Below are positions 41,765-49,474 of a DNA stretch of 64,000 bases, in pieces. Where the stretch lies: positions 1 through 64,000 of the forward strand of contig JAGXFV010000008.1 of assembly GCA_024637095.1 (NCBI GenBank), given 5' to 3'. Under the pieces are notes generated by a model. It made no database searches and had not been told where the DNA came from. It saw nothing but the letters and a program-made list of their open reading frames with translations. This stretch comes from Actinomycetes bacterium. Lineage in GTDB: Bacteria > Actinomycetota > Thermoleophilia > RBG-16-64-13. Every line of letters begins with the position of its first letter. The stretch's first letter is position 1. Position numbers and translations under genes: made by a program.

Positions 41765-43163
41765 GCGCTTCCTCCCGCTTGATCAGGCGCTGGGGCAGGA
41801 TCTTGCCGGGGTTGGCCAGGTCCTGGGGATCCCAGGCGTCCTTGACCCACTCCTGGGCCAGGAGATCCTTCTCGTTGTAGACCATGTACATGGCTTCGGC
41901 CTTCTCGATGCCGACGCCGTGCTCGCCGGACACAGTCCCGCCCATGTCGGCGCAGACCTGGAGCATCTCCATGCCGGCTTTCAGCACCTTCTCCTTGTCC
42001 TCGGGATTCCGGCTATCGAACAAAATCAGAGGATGCAGATTGCCGTCTCCAGCGTGGAACACGTTGGCCACCCGCAGGCCGTACTTGTCGCCGATCTCGC
42101 GGCACATGCGCAGCGTCTCGGGAAGCTTGGTGCGGGGCACGGTGCCGTCGGCAACCAGGTAGTTCGGGCTGAGACGGGCGATGGCTCCAAAAGCGCCCTT
42201 GCGGCCTTTCCACAGAGCCGCCCGCTCGGCCTCGCAGGTCGCCACCTTGATCTCGCGGACGTTGTTCTCCTTGCAGATCTCGACGATCTTGTCGGCCATC
42301 TCTTCCATGCCGTCCTTGAGACCGTCGAGTTCGATGAGCAGGACGGCGGCGGCGTCCAGCGGGAAGCCGGCGGCCATCGACTGCTCGATCGCCTGGATCA
42401 CCAGGTTGTCCATCATCTCCAGGGTCGCCGGCACCATCTTGTGCGAGACGATGGCCGACACGGAGTTAGAGGCGTCGTCGATGCTGTCATAGACGGCGAG
42501 CATCGTTTTGACCGCTTCGGGCTTGTGCAGGATGCGAAGCACGAGCTTGGTGGCGATGCCGAGCGTGCCCTCGCTGCCGACAAATACGCCGGTCAGGTCA
42601 AGGCCGGGCGCATCCAGGGCCTTGCCGCCCAGCCAGGTGATCTCCCCGTCCGGGAGCACCACTTCCATGCCCAGCACGTGGTTGGAGGTCACGCCGTACT
42701 TGAAGCAGTGGGGACCGCCGGCATTCTCGCCAACGTTGCCGCCGATCGAGCATGCCTTGCCGCTCGCGGGGTCGGGAGCGTAGTAGTACCCAAGATTGTC
42801 GATGGCGCCGGTGACTTCGAGGTTGTAGATGGCGGGTTCGACGATCATGCGCTGATTCTCGATGTCGATGTCGAGTACCCGATCCATCCGCGCGAGCTCG
42901 ATGACGATTCCCTGCCTCATGGCCAGCACGCCGCCGCTCAGGTTGGTGGCGCGCCCGCGGGCCACAAACGGAACCTGTGCTCGGTTGGCGGCCTTGACGA
43001 CGTCCGAGACTTCCTGGGTGGAGCTCACGAAGACCACCACGTCAGGAAGGGACTTCTCCAGGTACGCGTCGTACTCGTAGGTCTGGAGATCAGCCTTGTT
43101 GTGGAGGACGTTGTCCTCCCCCACGATCCCTTTCAACTCTTGGATCACGGATTGATCGATCAT
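41754..43163 (-). CDS. glcD: Glycolate oxidase catalytic subunit (GlcD-like FAD-linked oxidase)
   Basis: 469 residues. FAD-binding PCMH domain with VPFVARGRATNLSGG and CSIGGNVGENAGGPHCFKYG, and the C-terminal FAD-oxidase domain with VFHAGDGNLHPLILFD and the GTVSGEHGVGIEKA block, both diagnostic of GlcD and D-lactate dehydrogenases. It converts glycolate to glyoxylate (or D-lactate to pyruvate). The downstream neighbours are its FAD and Fe-S partners; upstream is a malic enzyme gene (33-bp gap). Glycolate is favoured because the operon also encodes enzymes that would consume glyoxylate. Confidence 0.9.
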   Translation of the reverse strand: MIDQSVIQELKGIVGEDNVLHNKADLQTYEYDAYLEKSLPDVVVFVSSTQEVSDVVKAANRAQVPFVARGRATNLSGGVLAMRQGIVIELARMDRVLDIDIENQRMIVEPAIYNLEVTGAIDNLGYYYAPDPASGKACSIGGNVGENAGGPHCFKYGVTSNHVLGMEVVLPDGEITWLGGKALDAPGLDLTGVFVGSEGTLGIATKLVLRILHKPEAVKTMLAVYDSIDDASNSVSAIVSHKMVPATLEMMDNLVIQAIEQSMAAGFPLDAAAVLLIELDGLKDGMEEMADKIVEICKENNVREIKVATCEAERAALWKGRKGAFGAIARLSPNYLVADGTVPRTKLPETLRMCREIGDKYGLRVANVFHAGDGNLHPLILFDSRNPEDKEKVLKAGMEMLQVCADMGGTVSGEHGVGIEKAEAMYMVYNEKDLLAQEWVKDAWDPQDLANPGKILPQRLIKREEAHVS

Positions 43164-43196
43164 CGAAGCTCCCCTCAGCTTTCCCCGCCGCCTCAG

Positions 43197-44423
43197 CTAT
43201 TTCTGACTGCCGACAAGGTCAATGGTGTGCTGCCGGACCCACTCGGGATCCTTCTCGTCGCGGGCGATGCCACTGTCGATGGCTGCCTTGGCGACGGCGG
43301 CCGCGACGGAGGGGGCCACCCGCGCGTCGAAGGCCTCGGGTATGACGAACTCGCGACTCAGGCGGTCACCGACCAGTTCGGCCAGCGCATGGGCGGACGC
43401 CAGCTTCATGGCCTCGTTGATGTCGGTCGCCTTGACATCCAGAGCGCCACGGAGGATCCCCGGGAAGCCGAGAACGTTGTTCACCTGGTTCTCGAAGTCG
43501 CTACGGCCCGTGCCGGCCACGGCGGCCCCCGCCTTCTTGGCCTCCGCGGGCAGGATCTCGGGATCCGGATTGGCCATGGCGAAGATGATCGGGTCTTTCT
43601 GCATGCTCTCAATCATCTGCGGAGTCACCGCGTCCTTGACGGACACCCCTAGGAAGAGGTTGGCGCCTTCCATGGCGTCGGCGAGGGAGCCGCAGCGGTC
43701 GTCCTTATTGGTCCGCTCGAGCATCTCCCGCTTCTCTTCGTTGAGATCGTCCCGTTCTCTGCACACTATACCTTTGGAATCGCAGAGAATCAGGTCTCTT
43801 ACTCCGGCATCCAGCATCAGCTTCGCGCAGGCGATGCCCGCGGCGCCGGCCCCGTTCACCACCACGTGCAGATCCTCCAAGCCCCGGTCGGTGATCTTGC
43901 AGGCGTTGATCACGCCGGAGAGCACCACGACGGCGGTGCCGTGCTGGTCGTCATGGAAGATGGGGATGTCCATCGTCTCTTTGAGCTTGCGCTCGATGTA
44001 GAAACACTGCGGAGCCTTGATGTCTTCCAGGTTGACCCCGCCGAAGGTGGGAGCCATGGCCTGAACGATACGGACGATCTCATCGGGGTCCTGAGTGTCG
44101 AGGCAGATCGGAAAGGCGTCCACGCCCCCGAAGGCCTTGAACAGCACGGATTTGCCCTCCATCACCGGAAGAGCGGCGCGGCCGCCGATGTTGCCCAGGC
44201 CAAGGACGGCGGAGCCGTCGGAGACCACGGCCACCATGTTCCAGCGGCGGGTGTAGACGTCTACGAGCTCGGGATTCTTGGCGATTTCCCGGCAGGGCTC
44301 GGCCACGCCTGGTGTGTAGGCCAGGGAAAGGTCGTCGGCGTCGTTGACCGGAACGCGGCTTTTGACCTCGATCTTCCCGGCCCACTCCTCGTGCAGCTTG
44401 AGCGCTTTTTCCTGGGTGTTCAT
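43197..44423 (-). CDS. Malic enzyme, oxaloacetate-decarboxylating
   Basis: 408 residues, the short bacterial type without a phosphotransacetylase domain. Signatures: LAYTPGVAEPCREI, VSDGSAVLGLGNIGG, IFHDDQHGTAVV with the metal-binding Asp pair, the Rossmann motif VVNGAGAAGIACAKL, and FAMANPDPEI. Converts malate to pyruvate and CO2 with NAD(P)H. It lies between the malyl-CoA lyase-family gene and glcD in the same operon; that context makes it the decarboxylating step of the proposed cycle. Coenzyme preference cannot be read with confidence. Confidence 0.93.
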   Translation of the reverse strand: MNTQEKALKLHEEWAGKIEVKSRVPVNDADDLSLAYTPGVAEPCREIAKNPELVDVYTRRWNMVAVVSDGSAVLGLGNIGGRAALPVMEGKSVLFKAFGGVDAFPICLDTQDPDEIVRIVQAMAPTFGGVNLEDIKAPQCFYIERKLKETMDIPIFHDDQHGTAVVVLSGVINACKITDRGLEDLHVVVNGAGAAGIACAKLMLDAGVRDLILCDSKGIVCRERDDLNEEKREMLERTNKDDRCGSLADAMEGANLFLGVSVKDAVTPQMIESMQKDPIIFAMANPDPEILPAEAKKAGAAVAGTGRSDFENQVNNVLGFPGILRGALDVKATDINEAMKLASAHALAELVGDRLSREFVIPEAFDARVAPSVAAAVAKAAIDSGIARDEKDPEWVRQHTIDLVGSQK

Positions 44424-44503
44424 TTAACTCCTGTCCCTCCGGTAGGGCTTGCGGGATGGGTCGCCGGGGTTTGCAGGAGCGGGCCCGGCAAAAACTGATG
44501 AAC

Positions 44504-44539
44504 GGGACCGGCCGCCCGGGGGAAGCAGCGGCCGGTCCC
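44504..44539. repeat. Intercistronic 12-bp hairpin
   Basis: Perfect stem GGGACCGGCCGC/GCGGCCGGTCCC with a 12-base loop in the 139-bp gap between the malyl-CoA lyase-type gene and the malic enzyme. On the minus strand a short T-run (GTTTTT) follows about 10 bases later. It may be a partial terminator or a processing and stability element. Confidence 0.65.
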
Positions 44540-44562
44540 GAAGGGCGAATCAAGCTGAGGTG

Positions 44563-45450
44563 CTACGCGCGTTCCTGCTCCTTCGCCTGGATTTCCCTGT
44601 GGCTGGAGAGGATGTCCTTGGCGTTCAGGTAGACGGGGGTATCCACCATCTTGTTCTTGTAGCTGATGGCGGCTTTGCCTTCCTTCATCGCTTCCTCGAA
44701 GGCCTCGACCACGCCTTCGGCCCACTCGACGTCGGCAGGATCGGGAGCGTACATCTCGTTGCAGATCTCGACCTGGCTGGGGTGGATGATCATCCGGCCC
44801 TCGTAGCCCATCTGGCGGCCGTCCTGCACGTTCTTCTTGAACGCTTCCATGTCCTTGTAATCGACGAAGGGAGCGTCGATGGCCACCACACCGGCAGCCC
44901 GAGCGGCCACGCCCATGTGCGACCGGCCGTACAACTGCTCAACGGCTTCGGAAGTCAACTTGACCCGCATGTCCTTGGTGTAGTCGACAGCGCCGAAGAT
45001 GGCCGAGACTACCCGGTCCGAAGCGCTGCAGGACTCATAAGCGTGGATGATGCCCATGGCCGTCTCGAGCAGCAGGCTTATCTTGATGCTGCCCACCTCG
45101 AGGCCGCGGGCGCGCTCCAGGCCTTCAAGCCGATAGGCCAGGCGCCGCACGTGATCGGGATGGCCGGTCTTGGCCAGGGTCACTCCGTCCAGGCCCTCCC
45201 AGACGACGGCGTCCAGGTCGGCGTCGGTCATCTCGGTTTCCCAGTTGTTCAGGCGAACGTAGACCTCGGAGCCGTTCTTACCGACTTCCTTGAGGTTCTT
45301 CTTGGCCACCTCGCGGGCGTGCTCTTTCTCCGCGGGGGGAACCGAGTCCTCGATGTCGATGGTGATGATGTCGGCGGGGTTGCGCGGCGCTTTGCCCACC
45401 ATGTCCTCGTTGTTCCCGGGCACGTAAAGTACGGACCTCATTACTGCCAT
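44563..45450 (-). CDS. HpcH/HpaI-family lyase, probable malyl-CoA lyase (CitE-like)
   Basis: 295 residues of the CitE/malyl-CoA lyase TIM-barrel family: MRSVLYVPGNNEDMV at the N-terminus, IDIEDSVPPAEKEHAR, VYVRLNNWETEM, ISLLLETAMGI with a metal-ligand Glu, FGAVDYTKDM with the metal Asp, and GYEGRMIIHPSQVEICNEMY. Members make or split (S)-malyl-CoA, beta-methylmalyl-CoA or citramalyl-CoA. With glycolate oxidase downstream and an MtkAB-type ligase upstream, condensation of glyoxylate and acetyl-CoA to malyl-CoA is the most economical assignment. The C-terminal 25 residues are charged. Confidence 0.85.
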   Translation of the reverse strand: MAVMRSVLYVPGNNEDMVGKAPRNPADIITIDIEDSVPPAEKEHAREVAKKNLKEVGKNGSEVYVRLNNWETEMTDADLDAVVWEGLDGVTLAKTGHPDHVRRLAYRLEGLERARGLEVGSIKISLLLETAMGIIHAYESCSASDRVVSAIFGAVDYTKDMRVKLTSEAVEQLYGRSHMGVAARAAGVVAIDAPFVDYKDMEAFKKNVQDGRQMGYEGRMIIHPSQVEICNEMYAPDPADVEWAEGVVEAFEEAMKEGKAAISYKNKMVDTPVYLNAKDILSSHREIQAKEQERA

Positions 45451-45491
45451 GCTGCTCCTCCTTGTCCCTCTGTGGGGGCCTTACGGACAAA

Positions 45492-45523
45492 CCGAAACGC
45501 CCCGGATTGCCGGGGCGTTTCGG
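45492..45523. repeat. Intercistronic 14-bp hairpin
   Basis: Perfect stem CCGAAACGCCCCGG/CCGGGGCGTTTCGG with loop ATTG in the 85-bp gap between the ligase alpha gene and the malyl-CoA lyase-type gene. Only a weak T-run follows on the minus strand, so it is more likely a stability or processing signal than a full terminator. Confidence 0.7.
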
Positions 45524-45535
45524 GTACTTCTGCTG

Positions 45536-46441
45536 TTACTTGCCGTTGAGCACTTCGTCGAGCACTCGCGGAATGTCATTGGGCGTCTCGGCCACGTAGC
45601 CGTTGGGCCCCGATTCGCGGATGGCCTTCATCTTGCTCTGGGCGGAACCGCGGCCCCGCTCGACGATGCTCGATGCGTGACTGAAGCGCTGGCCTTCGGG
45701 AGCCCAGGCGCCGGCCACGTAGATCACGAAGGGCTTGGTGAACTTGCCCGCCGCGATCACCTCGGCGCACTCCTCTTCCTGCGAGCCGCCGATCTCGGAG
45801 AAGACGGCGACCGCCTTGGTCTCCTCGTCTTCTTCGAAGAGGGGCAGCAGGTCGGCCATGGAGGTGCCGATCACCGGCTCGGTCCCGGTATGGACCACGG
45901 TGCTAACCCCGTAGCCGCCTTCGTTGAGCACCCAGGGGATGGTTCCCGACTGGCCGCCGGAGCGCGAGAAAACGCCGACAGACCCCTTCCGGAAGAAGCT
46001 GTTGGCCCATTCCACGTTGCCGCCCAGCCAACCGACGACCGCTTGACCCGGGTTGATGATGCCTATGGAACCGGGGCCGATGATGCGGGTGCCCTTCTCC
46101 TTGGCGTACTCAATCATGTGCATGATGTCGTGAACCGGCACGCTCTCCACACACGGGAGCACGTTCTTGACTCCAGCGTCGATTGCCTCTTTTACCGCCG
46201 GAAGCAAAGCCCGGCCGGGAATGAACAGCACGCTGAAGTCGATCTCGCCCTGCTCGGCCACCAGTGCCTTCAGGGTGTTGTAGACGGGAATCCCGTCCAC
46301 ATCTTGCCCGGCCTTCCCGGGGCTGGTGCCGCCCACCAGATTGGTGCCGTATTCCTTCATGTAGCGGGCGCGGAGGGAGCCCTCACGGCCGGTGATCCCC
46401 TGGACCGCAACCTTGGTGCTCTTGTCTATGAGAATGCCCAT
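45536..46441 (-). CDS. Malate/succinate-CoA ligase alpha subunit (MtkB/SucD family)
   Basis: 301 residues from ATG 46441; the track extension is a shadow. CoA-binding Rossmann domain with VQGITGREGSLRARYMKEYG, VGGTSPGKAGQ and IIGPGSIGIINPGQ, then a ligase domain. The phospho-histidine loop, GHAGAI in typical SucD, reads SHASSIVERGRGSAQSK: the His is kept but the surrounding residues differ, which favours a non-succinate substrate such as malate. In the proposed cycle it runs from malyl-CoA to malate and ATP. A ferredoxin gene separates it from the beta subunit. Confidence 0.85.
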   Translation of the reverse strand: MGILIDKSTKVAVQGITGREGSLRARYMKEYGTNLVGGTSPGKAGQDVDGIPVYNTLKALVAEQGEIDFSVLFIPGRALLPAVKEAIDAGVKNVLPCVESVPVHDIMHMIEYAKEKGTRIIGPGSIGIINPGQAVVGWLGGNVEWANSFFRKGSVGVFSRSGGQSGTIPWVLNEGGYGVSTVVHTGTEPVIGTSMADLLPLFEEDEETKAVAVFSEIGGSQEEECAEVIAAGKFTKPFVIYVAGAWAPEGQRFSHASSIVERGRGSAQSKMKAIRESGPNGYVAETPNDIPRVLDEVLNGK

Positions 46442-46458
46442 GCCTGAACCAAGCCTCC

Positions 46459-46752
46459 CTATTCCAGTCCGCGATTTTCGAGGTACTCGGGCAGCCCCAC
46501 GATCGGGACGTCGATAGAGAGCGCGTTCAGGCCCCGCATCCAGCACTCGTATTCGCAGGCCAAACACTCAGTTCCGCGGCGTTTGACCTCGTCCTCGGTC
46601 AGATGCTCGACGCTGGGCAGTCCTTCGTCATCGAGCTTGAGAATCCCGCGGTCGAACTGGGCGCAACCCTCAACGCATGCCTTGGTCTGGCACTCCTTGC
46701 ACTTCTCATGGTCGATCTTCAGATGAATGGTTCTCTCGGAGAACTCGTACAC
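46459..46752 (-). CDS. FixX-like ferredoxin family protein
   Basis: 97 residues. Cysteine pattern KCKECQTKACVEGCAQF and later ECLACEYECW, with HLKIDHEKC at the start, matches the layout of FixX-type ferredoxins (one intact C-x2-C-x4-C-x3-C set and a second partial set), seven cysteines in total. The classical second cluster motif is incomplete, so it probably holds one [4Fe-4S] cluster. It is inserted between the ligase beta and alpha genes with 16- and 17-bp gaps, so it is made together with them; a role as an electron carrier for GlcDEF or PorGDAB is inference. Confidence 0.78.
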   Translation of the reverse strand: MYEFSERTIHLKIDHEKCKECQTKACVEGCAQFDRGILKLDDEGLPSVEHLTEDEVKRRGTECLACEYECWMRGLNALSIDVPIVGLPEYLENRGLE

Positions 46753-46768
46753 GGTTATCTATCCTCCC

Positions 46769-48049
46769 CTACTGCCCGGCGCCGGCTTGACCCGGGGCGG
46801 CGTTCTTCTCGGCACGGTACTCCTTGGCCAGTTCCAGCAGTCGCTTGCCGATGAAATCGGTGTCGGTCACGTGCTCGCGGCCGTAGATCTCGACCCGACT
46901 GTTGCCTTCGACGTCCGCCAGGCCTTCGCGCAGGATCTCGAGCGACTCTTTCTCTTTGTTTCCGGCGAGCAGCAGCACGCAGGGCAGGCCGGGCTTTTTG
47001 GGAAGCTCCTCGCGCAGCGCCTTGACCACGGCGTGGGCGTGATGCCACTGTTCTTGGTTGGCCATCATGAATCCGCCCAGCAGGTAGCCGTCCACGTTGG
47101 GCTGCGAGAGGACCACCTTGGCCACACGGTAGACCTTGGAGGCCACCGGGTTGCCGCTGGTGTCCGCGTAGTTGGCGGGTATGAGGCCGACGGTGTTGAG
47201 GGCGTCCATGCCCATCATGGCCGAGCCGCCGCCGATCGGATGGTAGCCGACGTAGCCCTCGGAGGATTCGTCGTAGCCCATGTTCATCACGAAGCCCGAG
47301 CCTCGCAGATCGGTCTTCTCGATGTTCCAGCCGATCAGATCGAGTTCGGTTGGCTCGCTTCCGAAGTCCCGGGCCACCTCGATGCCGAACTCGGGATGAC
47401 GGAAGACGGCGGAGTTGTCGACTTCCATCTTGCAGTCGGCGGCGTAGAGCTTGCCGTCGGAGGTCTCCACCATCGGGTTGATCTCGAGGGTGAAGCAGTC
47501 ATATTGAATGTAGGCCTCGGCCAGCGTGTGGAGGAAAGAGGCGAAGGCGGAGAGCTTCTCGGGCGGAATACCGGCGCTCTCGGCGACATCAACCGCGTCG
47601 TAGGTGGGCAGGCCTTCCCGCTCGGAGAAGTTGTGACGCAGAATCTTCTCTTCGGGCACCGACTCGATATCCATGCCGCCCTCGACACTGAACATCAACA
47701 TCGGCGAGAGGGCCTCGCGGGACGAGTTGACGATACAGGTGGCATAGTATTCGCGGACGATATCGAGCTTTTCCTCGACCAGCACGACGCGCACAGGCAG
47801 GCCCTTGATCTCCATGCTGAGAATGGAGCGGGCGGCCTCTTCGGCTTCCTGCGGAGTGTCGACCAGTTTGACCGCGCCCGACTTGCCCCGGCCGCCGGCC
47901 TGCACCTGTGCCTTCACAGCCACGGGTTTTCCCAACTCCTCGGCGATCTGCCGAGCCTCTTCGGGAGTCGAAGCCTCGCGGCCCTTGGGGACGGGCAGCC
48001 CCGCCTTCTCCAGCCATCGCTTGCCCTGATACTCCAGCAATCGTGCCAT
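46769..48049 (-). CDS. Malate/succinate-CoA ligase beta subunit (MtkA/SucC family)
   Basis: 426 residues. ATP-grasp domain with LEYQGKRWLEKAGLPVPKG, VAVKAQVQAGGRGKSGAVKL, LEINPMVE and ADCKMEVDNSAVFRHPE; then a C-terminal CoA-ligase domain, longer than usual SucC (about 385-390), with a charged Ala/Gly-rich tail. First gene of the long minus-strand operon, with a -35/-10 promoter about 100 bases upstream. Grouped with malyl-CoA lyase and malic enzyme, malate:CoA ligase acting in the ATP-forming direction is the favoured role; succinate-CoA ligase is the alternative. Confidence 0.87.
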   Translation of the reverse strand: MARLLEYQGKRWLEKAGLPVPKGREASTPEEARQIAEELGKPVAVKAQVQAGGRGKSGAVKLVDTPQEAEEAARSILSMEIKGLPVRVVLVEEKLDIVREYYATCIVNSSREALSPMLMFSVEGGMDIESVPEEKILRHNFSEREGLPTYDAVDVAESAGIPPEKLSAFASFLHTLAEAYIQYDCFTLEINPMVETSDGKLYAADCKMEVDNSAVFRHPEFGIEVARDFGSEPTELDLIGWNIEKTDLRGSGFVMNMGYDESSEGYVGYHPIGGGSAMMGMDALNTVGLIPANYADTSGNPVASKVYRVAKVVLSQPNVDGYLLGGFMMANQEQWHHAHAVVKALREELPKKPGLPCVLLLAGNKEKESLEILREGLADVEGNSRVEIYGREHVTDTDFIGKRLLELAKEYRAEKNAAPGQAGAGQ

Positions 48050-48154
48050 CTGTCTCCTACCGCCTTCCTCGCGAAAGCTAGTGACCTATTAAAGATGTGG
48101 GGAGGCGCACCGGTGATACATCCTCGTCGTGATCGATGCGGCCATCAGGATCGC

Positions 48155-48184
48155 ATCGTAGAATCCGGCAATGAACGATGTCAA
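48155..48184 (-). promoter_or_regulatory. Predicted promoter of the ligase-malyl-CoA-glcDEF operon
   Basis: On the minus strand TTGACA (48184-48179), an 18-base spacer, then TACGAT (48160-48155). It would start transcription near 48148, about 100 bases before the ligase beta start codon. Confidence 0.6.
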
Positions 48185-48216
48185 CCCTTTAGGTAGGTTT
48201 TGGACTCCCCCGTCTA

Positions 48217-48227
48217 TGGTCCTACCA
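48217..48227. promoter_or_regulatory. Predicted GntR operator copy 2
   Basis: ATGGTCCTACCA contains the perfect palindrome TGGT-CCT-ACCA, the FadR-family pattern. It lies about 33 bases upstream of the -35 box of the minus-strand operon promoter. Confidence 0.55.
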
Positions 48228-48376
48228 AAAAGTAATTGGTGCGCATTTTGAGAATAACCCCAGGAAGTATCAAACGCAACCTCAATGCGGCAAATTCACG
48301 TTGCCGTTTAGTGTGCTTAGGTTACAAATAAGACCAATAGAGTTCAAACGGTGTGGACTAGATGATCGCGTGGTAA

Positions 48377-48387
48377 TGGTCATACCC
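48377..48387. promoter_or_regulatory. Predicted GntR operator copy 3
   Basis: aATGGTCATACCC: TGGT-CAT-ACC with one mismatch, 16 bases upstream of the -35 box of the por promoter. Confidence 0.5.
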
Positions 48388-48403
48388 TCCGCTTGAGCCT
48401 GGC

Positions 48404-48433
48404 TTGAGAGCACGGTGCGGGCCATGTTATAGT
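48404..48433 (+). promoter_or_regulatory. Predicted promoter of the por operon
   Basis: TTGAGA (48404-48409), an 18-base spacer and TATAGT (48428-48433). Transcription would start near 48440, leaving a leader of about 110 bases before porG. Confidence 0.55.
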
Positions 48434-48551
48434 CAGGAATGTTGGAAATGGGACGGGTCTGCTACGAATTGGTCTGATCTGGTACCCCCCGATTTCCCGC
48501 GACTTCGGGTTCCCGGTGTTCCGTCGGCAATGCACAAGGAGTGGTAGAACC

Positions 48552-49124
48552 GTGACCTCACAACTCACTGAAGTCAGGTGGCACGCACGGGGGGGCCAAG
48601 GGGCCGTTACCGCTGCCAAGATGGTGGCCGAGCTCGCTGTTGGCCGGGGCAAGCACTTCCAGGCCTTCCCCGAGTACGGCCCGGAACGTTCCGGCGCCCC
48701 CATCGTCGCCTTTACCCGCATCAGCGACGAACCGATTCAGACCTATTCCCCGATCGAGAGCCCGAATGTCATCCTGGTGCTCGACCCAACCCTGATCGCC
48801 TCGATCGATGTGGTCGAAGGGGCGAGCGAACAAGCGGTGGTGATCATCAATACGGAGCAGACCCCGGAGGAGATCAAGAAGGACCACGACTTCGGTAACG
48901 TCAGGCTGATGACCGTGGCCGCCAGCAAGATCGCCAACGAAACCATCGGACGCAACCTGCCCAACACACCCATGGTGGGCGCCGTGGCCAAGGCAACCGG
49001 CCTGTTCGGGCTAGAAGAAGTCCAAGACCACATGCGGCAGAGCTTCAGCAAGAAGTTCTCCGAAAAGGTAGTGAATGGCAACCTCGAAGCCGTAAGGCGC
49101 GCATTCGAAGAGGTAAAGGAATGA
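48552..49124 (+). CDS. porG: Pyruvate:ferredoxin oxidoreductase gamma subunit
   Basis: 190 residues from GTG 48552, preceded by AAGGAG; the track start is too early. The family motif VRWHARGGQGAVTAAKMVAELA with FQAFPEYGPERSGAPIVAF is characteristic of the gamma subunit of 2-oxoacid:acceptor oxidoreductases. The four-subunit enzyme oxidises pyruvate with CoA to acetyl-CoA and CO2, passing electrons to ferredoxin. The stop overlaps the porD start by 4 bp (ATGA). First gene of the operon. Confidence 0.93.
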   Translation: MTSQLTEVRWHARGGQGAVTAAKMVAELAVGRGKHFQAFPEYGPERSGAPIVAFTRISDEPIQTYSPIESPNVILVLDPTLIASIDVVEGASEQAVVIINTEQTPEEIKKDHDFGNVRLMTVAASKIANETIGRNLPNTPMVGAVAKATGLFGLEEVQDHMRQSFSKKFSEKVVNGNLEAVRRAFEEVKE

Positions 49125-49474
49125 CACACAAAGACAAGACCACCAAAGAGATGAAATGGGACATCTCGGGGATCAAGAACTGGGGGCCCGGGGATCACGA
49201 ACTCGGCTCCATCATCCCCGAGGCGGGCAACGCCCGCTACTACCACACCGGTGGCTGGCGGACCGAGTTCCCCATCCGTGACGAGGAGACCTGCACCCAG
49301 TGCCTCTTCTGCTACTTCTTCTGCCCGGACTCCTCAGTCCTGGCCGAAAATCAGAAGGTCACCGACTTCGACTACGATCACTGTAAGGGCTGCGGCATCT
49401 GCGCCAAGGAATGTCCCGCCGATGCGATCACCATGCACCCCGAATCTGAACTCGCAGAAAGGGTGAAGAAGTAA
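49121..49474 (+). CDS. porD: Pyruvate:ferredoxin oxidoreductase delta (ferredoxin) subunit
   Basis: 117 residues with two [4Fe-4S] motifs, CTQCLFCYFFCPDSSVL and CKGCGICAKECPADAI, after an N-terminal segment typical of PorD (KNWGPGDHELGSIIPEAGN, YHTGGWRTEFP). It carries electrons from the TPP site to external ferredoxin. Stop and the next start overlap (TAATG). Confidence 0.94.
   Translation: MTHKDKTTKEMKWDISGIKNWGPGDHELGSIIPEAGNARYYHTGGWRTEFPIRDEETCTQCLFCYFFCPDSSVLAENQKVTDFDYDHCKGCGICAKECPADAITMHPESELAERVKK

Larger units (their letters stand above)
48050..48551. other. 502-bp divergent regulatory region of the glycolate/malyl-CoA locus
   Basis: No gene found on either strand. It separates the minus-strand ligase-to-GlcF operon from the plus-strand por operon and holds one predicted promoter and one ATGGTC operator facing each way. 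The middle (about 48230-48330) is A/T-richer, as expected for a divergent control region. Confidence 0.75.

Noticed and set aside
38918-41782. 954-codon plus-strand ORF
   Set aside because: It is the antisense shadow of GlcF and GlcE, a product of high GC at third positions; it has no recognisable domain.
36309-43163. Reading the locus as a simple lactate-utilisation operon
   Set aside because: LctP and GlcDF alone would allow it, but lactate oxidation needs neither a malyl-CoA lyase-family enzyme, an MtkAB-type ligase nor malic enzyme; it remains the main alternative for the permease and GlcDEF.
41763-43652. 629-codon plus-strand ORF
   Set aside because: Antisense to GlcD and the malic enzyme; His/Val/Gly-rich low-information translation without a domain.
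46727-48196. 489-codon plus-strand ORF
   Set aside because: Antisense to the ligase beta subunit, which has full family motifs; the shadow frame has none.
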